DNA from: Marinactinospora thermotolerans DSM 45154
GTDB taxonomy: Bacteria > Actinomycetota > Actinomycetes > Streptosporangiales > Streptosporangiaceae
Reading direction: 5' to 3'
Length of the DNA stretch: 49,913 nt
Assembly: GCF_900167435.1 (NCBI RefSeq)
Contig: NZ_FUWS01000002.1
Coordinates: 1-49,913 of the forward strand
The notes under the pieces are model-generated. The model saw only the letters and a list, made by a program, of their open reading frames with translations, did not search any database and was not told the DNA's origin. A program made the position numbers and the translations under genes. This document shows positions 44,516 to 49,913 of the stretch, one piece after another (within the stretch, counting starts at the first letter, position 1; each line of letters begins with the position of its first letter).

Positions 44516-45712
44516 TCAACCGAGGCAGTCGTAGACCGCCTTGACCAGACGCATGGCCCGAATTCCGCCGGAGAGTTCGGCTCCGGTCTGGTTCATCACG
44601 TACCCGATCGCGACCTCCCGCTCCAGATCGGCGAGACCGATCGAGCCCCCCGCGCCCGTGTGGCCGAACGCTGTCTGTTGCGCCGCGCGGGGAAGGGCGA
44701 AGGCCAGCGAGGGGCGCATGAACCCCAGGCCGAAGGCGCTGTCGATGCCCAGCACGCGGTCGGGACCATGGGACCGGGGCACCACGGCGTCGCGCAGGGT
44801 GGCGGGGGAGACGATCCGCCCGGCCAACAGGTCCCGGTAGAAGCCGGCCAGACCCGAGGCCGTCGTCACGACACCCGCGGCGGGCCAACCGGCCGAGAGC
44901 ACCACGGGGTTGTCATAGCCGCCGGGGAGGGACGCGACCTCGGGGCGGTTCATCGCGCGTGACAGCAGACTGTCCGGATCGGCCACGTCACGGTTCATCC
45001 GGGCGACCGGGTTGTCGGCGGAGGGGGAGGAGGCGGGAGCGGGCCGGGACGCGCCGCTGCCGGAGGAGCCCGGGGCCAATCGTGCCGCGCGCTGGATCAC
45101 CCCGTCGGGCGCTCCGACCCACAGGTCCAGACCGAGCGGGCCGGCGAACTCGTCGGCGACGTACTCCCCGACGGTGCGTCCGTCCAACCGGCGCACGATC
45201 TCGCCGGCCAGCCAGCCATAGGTGAGCGCGTGGTAGCCGTGCGCGCTTCCCGGTTCCCAAAGGGGGGCCTGCTCGGCGAGCAGCGTCGCCATCGCGGCGG
45301 GATCGACCGCCTCGCGCGCCCCGACCGGGCGGGCGAAGGCGGGCAGGCCGGCGCGGTGGGCCAGCAGGTCCTCTCCCGTGGTCCTGCCCTTACCGGCCGC
45401 GGTGAACTCCGGCCACCAGTCGCCTACCGGTGCCTTCAGGTCGTGTCCGCCGCGCTCGGCGACCCGGAGCGCCGCCGCGGCGGTGATCGCCTTGGTGCAG
45501 GAGAAGGCGAGGCAGGGGGTGTCGCGTTCCCAGGGCCGCCCGATGCGGCGGTCGGCGGTCCCGCCCCACAGCTCGACCACCGGTTCGTCACCGAGATAGA
45601 CGGTGATGGCGGCGCCCGTCTCCAGGCCGCGCGCGAAGTTGTTCTCGAAGACGGTGCGCACCCGCGCGAACTCCGGCGCGCACGCGCCGTGGATCCCGTC
45701 CCCCGTGCTCAT
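44516..45712 (-). CDS. Serine hydrolase, class C beta-lactamase family (S12)
   Basis: This 398-residue protein is of the EstB-like S12 family. The nucleophile motif is SCTK (Ser71, Lys74). GYHALTYGW carries the catalytic Tyr160, and GHTGAGG stands for the third motif. No signal peptide is seen, so it is a cytoplasmic esterase or peptidase rather than a secreted beta-lactamase. A Ser/Ala/Pro-rich insert lies around 215-240. The start at ATG 45712 follows AAAGGGGGA. It is convergent with the small gene at 44144. Confidence 0.9.
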   Translation of the reverse strand: MSTGDGIHGACAPEFARVRTVFENNFARGLETGAAITVYLGDEPVVELWGGTADRRIGRPWERDTPCLAFSCTKAITAAAALRVAERGGHDLKAPVGDWWPEFTAAGKGRTTGEDLLAHRAGLPAFARPVGAREAVDPAAMATLLAEQAPLWEPGSAHGYHALTYGWLAGEIVRRLDGRTVGEYVADEFAGPLGLDLWVGAPDGVIQRAARLAPGSSGSGASRPAPASSPSADNPVARMNRDVADPDSLLSRAMNRPEVASLPGGYDNPVVLSAGWPAAGVVTTASGLAGFYRDLLAGRIVSPATLRDAVVPRSHGPDRVLGIDSAFGLGFMRPSLAFALPRAAQQTAFGHTGAGGSIGLADLEREVAIGYVMNQTGAELSGGIRAMRLVKAVYDCLG

Positions 45713-46306
45713 GGTTCCGATCCCCCTTTCGGTCGCCCACACGACCCTAGGACCCCTTCGCGGGTGGGCGGAGGGCGGGGGAAGGAACAAGTGCTGGGTT
45801 TCGGCCATCACAGAATCCGGTTCGCGGGCGACGGTGGGTGGAAGCGACGCTTTGCCGGTCCTGCCGGTTTACCGGGGGCGGTATGAGTTACGACTTCGGC
45901 CATAAGCGGACAAAATGCGCTCTCGTGTGGTGAAGTCCGGCATTCTGGGGGGGAGAGCCCGCGGTGACACTCGGGTATTTCCATGCCTGATGCCCGAGAC
46001 AGTGGGGAAGTGGGGCGCTGGCCAGGTGAATTGAGATATTTCGGTTATCTGAAATTCGGTGTTCCCCGTCCGGCTGCCGCTACCGTCTCTCGTGACGGAG
46101 CACCCTCGCTCCACCCGGGGCCGGTCCCGATGCGACCGGCCGGGTGCGACGACGAGAGCCGGTGCCCGCCTGAGCGTCCGCCCCCGACCCCTCCCCGGTC
46201 TCCGGCCGGAGCGCGATGCCCTCCCACCCCCCGGTGCATCGCGCGCTGCCCCGACCGGAGACCGCAACGGCCCCACCGAGGGCCGTCGAGCACGCAAGGA
46301 GTGTGC
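45713..46306. other. Long intergenic region between divergent genes
   Basis: No coding frame is supported. AT-richer patches at about 45885-45925 and 46028-46060 probably hold promoters for the serine hydrolase (-) and the exported protein (+). CTACCGTCTCTCGTG near 46079 contains a TACCGT that could be a -10. The exported-protein transcript may thus have a leader of over 200 nt. Confidence 0.4.
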
Positions 46307-47317
46307 ATGGCATTCCCGAGAGTCTCCGCGCGCCGCCTGTTCCAGGGCGGTGCCGCGTTCGCCGCGGCCGGCGCGCTGTCGGTGGCCGCGGCGCTTCCGG
46401 CGCAGGCCGACCAGAACGCCGCGACCGCCCTCTACGCCTACGCCGACCTGGCCTGGGGCATGGTGGGGCCGAACGAGGACGACTATGCCGAGTTCTACTT
46501 CGGCGAGGTCTACAGCGAGGACGGGACCGTCACCGGTGACCGTTCCATCGCCCGCGGGCCCCTGGCCGGCGCGGTCAAGGGAGTCGAAGGACGTTCGACG
46601 GCGTCGGTGGTCGACGGTCTGCCCACCGCCTCCTCGGAGATGACCGATTTCGACTTCGAACTGACCGGCAAGGAGCTCGCCGAACTGCTCGGCGAGTCCC
46701 CCGTCGCGCCCTCTCCCCAGGAACGGGAGGAGACCGGCGACGACACCGGGTCAACCCCCGAGGAGACTCCTGAACCTGAAGAGGAACCGGAAGGGGGCGT
46801 CGAGCCGGAGGCCGCCCCGTCGGTCGACGCGTCCTCCCCGGTGGCGGCCCAGTTCGCCGACGCCCACCTCGACCAGGTCCTGATCGACATCGAGGCCGCG
46901 TCGGTGACCTCCACCGCCGCCTTCGACGCCAAGGGCGTGGGGTCGGCCTCGGTCGAGTACACGGGGGTGCGGGCCAACGGTCAGGACCTGTCCGACGGCC
47001 CCGTCTCCCAGGCGGTCACCTACGCCGACGGCACACAGACCGAGCTCACCTTCCAGCTCCTGGAGAACGAGGAGGTGGAAGAGGGGTACGCCAACGCCGA
47101 ACTCGTCGTCGACATCCTCGTCGGCGAGGACTACATCGGCACGGTGAGGCTCGCCAACAGCTCGGCCGGCAGGCTCTCCGGAGGTATTCCGGCGACCGGT
47201 ATCGTGTTCGGCGGCCTGGCGGCCGTGGGGCTGGCGGCGCTCGGTGGAGGTGGCGTCGCGCTGTACCTGGGCCGGAAGCGGAAGACCGCCCGTGACCTCG
47301 GTGACGGTGAGTCCTGA
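46307..47317 (+). CDS. Exported protein with C-terminal sorting-like signal
   Basis: This 336-residue surface protein has an N-terminal signal peptide (RRLFQGGAAFAAAGALSVAA, cleavage after AQA). Two extracellular blocks with similar beta-rich character surround an acidic Pro/Glu linker (about 138-172). At the end IPATG (294-298), a hydrophobic stretch and RKRK form a cell-wall sorting signal of the sortase type, with Ile in place of the usual Leu. No cysteine and no enzyme motif are seen. AAGGAG precedes ATG 46307. Its function is unknown; display on the cell wall is inferred. Confidence 0.8.
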   Translation: MAFPRVSARRLFQGGAAFAAAGALSVAAALPAQADQNAATALYAYADLAWGMVGPNEDDYAEFYFGEVYSEDGTVTGDRSIARGPLAGAVKGVEGRSTASVVDGLPTASSEMTDFDFELTGKELAELLGESPVAPSPQEREETGDDTGSTPEETPEPEEEPEGGVEPEAAPSVDASSPVAAQFADAHLDQVLIDIEAASVTSTAAFDAKGVGSASVEYTGVRANGQDLSDGPVSQAVTYADGTQTELTFQLLENEEVEEGYANAELVVDILVGEDYIGTVRLANSSAGRLSGGIPATGIVFGGLAAVGLAALGGGGVALYLGRKRKTARDLGDGES

Positions 47318-47335
47318 CCCCGACCATGTGCTCCG

Positions 47336-47364
47336 TGGCCCCGGAAACCGTCCTTCCGGGGTCA
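47336..47364 (+). terminator. Terminator after the exported protein gene
   Basis: TGGCCCCGGAA and TTCCGGGGTCA form an 11-bp stem with one G-T pair and a 7-nt loop. Confidence 0.75.
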
Positions 47365-47855
47365 CGGCGGGTTCCGAAACGGCCACAGTCCTCTGTCCGT
47401 AAAACGGAAGGTTCGGCCGGATTCGGACAGGTGGATCAAGGCCGGTCGGCCTCCTCCGGCGCGGGCGGGGGCAAGGGGGCGGGCCCCGGCTCGATCCGTG
47501 TTCCGTCGCCCCAGGTCGGGCGGGAGTGTTCGGCTCCCCGCGTGGCCGCCGTCCACTTCCCGGCTCCGGAACGCGGGAGAGGAGAGATGTCCGGAATCAG
47601 GAGGCCGAAACGCTCCCGAATCAGTATCATCGGCGTGACCCCGCAAACGCTTTCAGCACTCCCTCCCCAGCTGACTCCCGGCCGGAGCTCCAGGCGGTAC
47701 TCGGAAGAGAGCGGATCCGCTCCCCACATCCGACGACCGGGACATCGCAACGGACACTCGCCGGCTGGTGGTTCCGCACCGTACACGGACAGGTTCACGA
47801 CAGTGGCGACTCCAGTTCCCCCGTCACGCACCCGGCACATCCGGTGGGAAGGCCC
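47365..47855. other. Intergenic region, no gene seen
   Basis: About 490 bp separate a terminator from the next gene. An open plus-strand frame covers it but shows no biased codon use or recognisable motif. The promoter of the 47856 gene probably lies around 47590-47650, where GC is lower. Confidence 0.4.
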
Positions 47856-49256
47856 ATGATGTCCGGCGCCGTTTCGCACCCCGACCATGTCATCCTCGTC
47901 GTCTCCGCCGACGAGCTCAGCGCCGAGGTCACCGTCGCCGGGCAATCCCACGTCGTGACCGGACGCGACCCGAAGGAGACCCGCAGGGCCGCGCTGGCCA
48001 TCGCGACCGGCTACGCCGCGCGCACCGGTCGGACGGTGCTGATCGACGCCCGGGACGCCTACCGCTCCTGGCGGTTGACCGCTACCCCGACGGGAGTGGT
48101 CCGCGCCGCCGACGCCCCCGGGGCGCCCCGGCCGGTTCGCCCACGCCCCCGCAACGGGCGCAAGATCGCCCTGGTGGCGGCGGGGGGAGCGGTGGCCGTC
48201 GCGTTGTTGGCCGGCGCCGGTTTCACCGTCGTCCAGCTGCTGTCCGGTCCCGCCGAGGTCACCGCCCAGGAAGAGGCGGAGCGCATCGTCTTCGACTCCC
48301 GGCCGGTACCTCCGGGCTTCACCGACCAGGCGGCCTGGCGGTTGCCCATGGCCGAGGGCACCTCACCGGCTGTCGCGCCCGACGGGTCGGCCGCCGCCCT
48401 CTTCGGTCCCGATGACCGGTTGACCGTTCTCGGCCCCGATGGCACTCCCGCCTGGAGTTCCGACGCGCCGGTCCCCCTGGACGCGATCGACCAGCCGTTG
48501 CGTTTCATCGCCGACGGCGACGTCTTCCGGATCGCGTTCGTGGCCGACGGCGCCCTGTGGATCTGGCCCGCCGAGGGAGGCGAGCCCGAGCGCGTGGACC
48601 TGCCCGACGAGGCCACCGTGACCTTCGCGGGCACCTCCCCGCTCATCGCCGACGGCGATCGCGGACTCGTCGTCTCCGGGGGCAGGGCGACGCCCGTCGA
48701 GCTCCCCGAGGGGATGAGCGCGCTGCTGGCCGACCGCGACCGTGTCCTGGCGGCCTCCGTCGACGGACCGTGGGCGTGGGTGGCTCCCGGCGAGGACCCG
48801 CGCGAGGTGAGCCCGGCGAAGCCGGACGGCGCGCGCGAACTGGACGCGGTCGTCACCGCGTCGGAGCGCCACGTCATCGTGCGCTGGACCACGGCGGATG
48901 ACGCACGTGTGCTCCTCGCCGTGCACGACGCGGGCGACGGGGCGGTCGTCGCAGCGGCCGAGGTGGCCCCCGACGACCTCGCCGAGGCCCGCTGGGAGGA
49001 GAGCGACGACCTCGCCGCCTACGGCCCCGTACTGGTGGAGCCCTCGAAGGGCACGGCTCGTATCGTGCCGGGTTTCACCCCCCTGACATCCGCCGGAGAC
49101 ACCCTCTACGGCGAGGTGGACGGCGCGCCCGTGGCTCTCGGCCATGACGGCGAGCCGGTGGAGCTGGAAGAGGACACCGCCCGCCCCTGGGGCCTTCTCG
49201 ACGGCCACGCGGTCGTCGCCGGTGCCGGTGCCCTCTACGCCCTGGCTCCCGAATGA
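47856..49256 (+). CDS. Membrane-anchored protein with beta-propeller-like exterior
   Basis: This 466-residue protein is of unknown function. Residues 1-80 are a small cytoplasmic domain (VILVVSADELSAEVTVAG, then RTVLIDARDAYRSWRL). A single transmembrane helix lies at about 102-125 (IALVAAGGAVAVALLAGAGF). The remaining 330 residues outside carry WD/PQQ-like blade repeats (GTSPAVAPDGSAAALFGPDD, DGALWIWPAEGGEPERVDLP, DGPWAWVAPGEDPREV), pointing to a beta-propeller. The start at ATG 47856 follows GGGAAGG. It is close upstream of a secreted repeat protein (25 bp), so the two may be co-expressed. A similar N-terminal domain is, as I recall, found near type VII secretion genes, but none is visible here. 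Confidence 0.7.
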   Translation: MMSGAVSHPDHVILVVSADELSAEVTVAGQSHVVTGRDPKETRRAALAIATGYAARTGRTVLIDARDAYRSWRLTATPTGVVRAADAPGAPRPVRPRPRNGRKIALVAAGGAVAVALLAGAGFTVVQLLSGPAEVTAQEEAERIVFDSRPVPPGFTDQAAWRLPMAEGTSPAVAPDGSAAALFGPDDRLTVLGPDGTPAWSSDAPVPLDAIDQPLRFIADGDVFRIAFVADGALWIWPAEGGEPERVDLPDEATVTFAGTSPLIADGDRGLVVSGGRATPVELPEGMSALLADRDRVLAASVDGPWAWVAPGEDPREVSPAKPDGARELDAVVTASERHVIVRWTTADDARVLLAVHDAGDGAVVAAAEVAPDDLAEARWEESDDLAAYGPVLVEPSKGTARIVPGFTPLTSAGDTLYGEVDGAPVALGHDGEPVELEEDTARPWGLLDGHAVVAGAGALYALAPE

Positions 49257-49281
49257 CCCCCCGACCAAGAATGGAGAATGG

Positions 49282-49913
49282 ATGTCCCATTCAGCACGCA
49301 TGGCCGGTATAGCCGTCGGCGCTCTGCTGGCCTTCGGCTTCTCCGCTGCTCCGGCGTTCGCCGAGACCACGGAGGCCGTCGACGCCTCCGTCCTGCCGGC
49401 TGCCGCCTCCCCTGTCGTCGAAGAGGCCGCGGTGGTCGTTCCGGCCGCTGCCCCGGCTCCGGTCGAGGCTCCGGCCGCTCTTGAGATCACCCCGGCCGTT
49501 TCCGGGGTCTCCCCGGTGGTCCCCGCCGCCCCGGTCCAGATGCGGGCCGAGAGCGCTCCGGTGTTCACCACCTACGACCAGCCGGGCGGTGGTGACAACG
49601 GCGGTGGCACCGACCCCACCCCTGACCCCGACCCCGAGCCGGGTAACCCCGGTGGTGGTGACGGTGGCGGTGACAACGGCGGTGGCACCGACCCCACCCC
49701 TGACCCCGACCCCGAGCCGGGTAACCCCGGTGGGGGCGACGATGGCGGTGACAACGGCGGTGGCACCGACCCCACTCCCGGCCCTAACCCCGGCCCGGGT
49801 AACCCCGGTGGTGGTGACGGTGGCGGTGACAACGGCGGTGGTGACGACGACGGTGGCAACCCCGGCGGTGGTGACAACGGCGGTGGCAACCCCGGTGGTG
49901 GTGACAACGGCGG
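49282..49913 (+). CDS. Secreted Gly/Asp/Pro repeat protein, truncated at the window edge
   Basis: At least 210 residues are present, open at the right edge. The start at ATG 49282 follows GGAG and gives a clean signal peptide (MAGIAVGALLAFGFSAAPAFA). An Ala/Val/Pro-rich segment follows. From about residue 104 come 26-residue repeats of the type GGGTDPTPDPDPEPGNPGGG, then shorter GGGDNGGGNP units. Such low-complexity, acidic, flexible stalks are found in cell-wall-associated proteins, and the C-terminal part outside the window may hold the anchor or functional domain. It is 25 bp downstream of the membrane-anchored protein gene. Confidence 0.75.
   Translation, partial: MSHSARMAGIAVGALLAFGFSAAPAFAETTEAVDASVLPAAASPVVEEAAVVVPAAAPAPVEAPAALEITPAVSGVSPVVPAAPVQMRAESAPVFTTYDQPGGGDNGGGTDPTPDPDPEPGNPGGGDGGGDNGGGTDPTPDPDPEPGNPGGGDDGGDNGGGTDPTPGPNPGPGNPGGGDGGGDNGGGDDDGGNPGGGDNGGGNPGGGDNG
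49594..49913. repeat. 78-bp coding tandem repeats, then shorter units
   Basis: GACAACGGCGGTGG recurs at 49594, 49672, 49750 and 49828, an exact 78-bp (26-codon) period. Copies 1 and 2 are nearly identical; copy 3 changes DPDPEP to GPNPGP. After 49840 the array breaks into short GGTGGTGACAACGGCGG units and runs off the window. Confidence 0.9.

Noticed and set aside
44516-45712. Secreted beta-lactamase conferring resistance
   Set aside because: The SxxK family motif is present but there is no signal peptide, and the pattern is of EstB-like esterases rather than AmpC.
47326-47859. Open plus-strand frame between the exported protein and the membrane-anchored protein
   Set aside because: It starts inside a terminator hairpin, has unbiased codon use and no recognisable feature, and overlaps the start of the next gene.
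1-49913. Mobile element, prophage or integrated island
   Set aside because: I saw no transposase, integrase, attachment-site duplication or phage gene, and base composition is even apart from short promoter patches.

Overview
This is a high-GC (roughly 70-75%) actinomycete chromosomal window. The supporting signs are GTG starts, leaderless-type promoters, an actinobacterial SecA2, a conservon-type GTPase, a DUF4081 GNAT protein, glutamine synthetase II behind a GlnR-like site, and a type I-E CRISPR repeat. The style suits Nocardiopsaceae or related Streptosporangiales, but no 16S or other decisive marker is present, so the family is an inference. I saw no transposase, integrase, tRNA or rRNA gene.

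Layout. 1-97: trailer end of a type I-E CRISPR array. 373-3966: NUDIX hydrolase, secreted TAP-type peptidase, DUF4081/GNAT protein. 4110-9537: the most intriguing locus. A divergent class III nucleotide-cyclase-like protein and a CRP-family regulator lie on the minus strand. A membrane protein combining a solute-binding-like region with a von Willebrand A domain, and a membrane-anchored solute-binding protein, lie on the plus strand. 9594-11405: a MinD/CooC-like ATPase under a Zur/Fur-like box and an RsbW-like kinase. 12211-16200: hisS, a uracil permease and a tandem GNAT protein.

16205-22174: remnants of purine-catabolism genes (AllH/DUF2877-like, then a PucR cut after its N-terminal domain), followed by an intact four-gene molybdenum hydroxylase operon (coxM-coxS-coxL-coxG-like). 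22448-25620: an orphan CvnD-type GTPase followed by two tandem StyA-like flavin monooxygenases. 25728-28037: SecA2. 28100-34672: a HutC-type GntR regulator, its probable operator, and a six-gene 2-aminoethylphosphonate uptake and breakdown operon. 35473-35967: two small unknown ORFs.

36120-39696 (minus strand): a PaoABC-like aldehyde oxidoreductase. 39968-43959: glutamine synthetase II, a CYP152 fatty-acid peroxygenase, a decayed hydantoinase-B-like tail and a barbiturase/cyanuric-acid-hydrolase-family enzyme. 44144-49913: a small DUF6406-like protein, an S12 serine hydrolase, an exported protein with an IPATG sorting-like tail, a membrane-anchored repeat protein and the start of a secreted protein with 78-bp tandem repeats.

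A recurring theme is nitrogen and phosphorus scavenging: uracil permease, PucR and AllH remnants, two molybdenum hydroxylases, GlnII, a ring-opening amidohydrolase and phosphonate use. Several regulators and accessory genes of this set are decayed while the enzymes remain intact. All functions are assigned from motifs and context read directly from the sequence; no database search was run.
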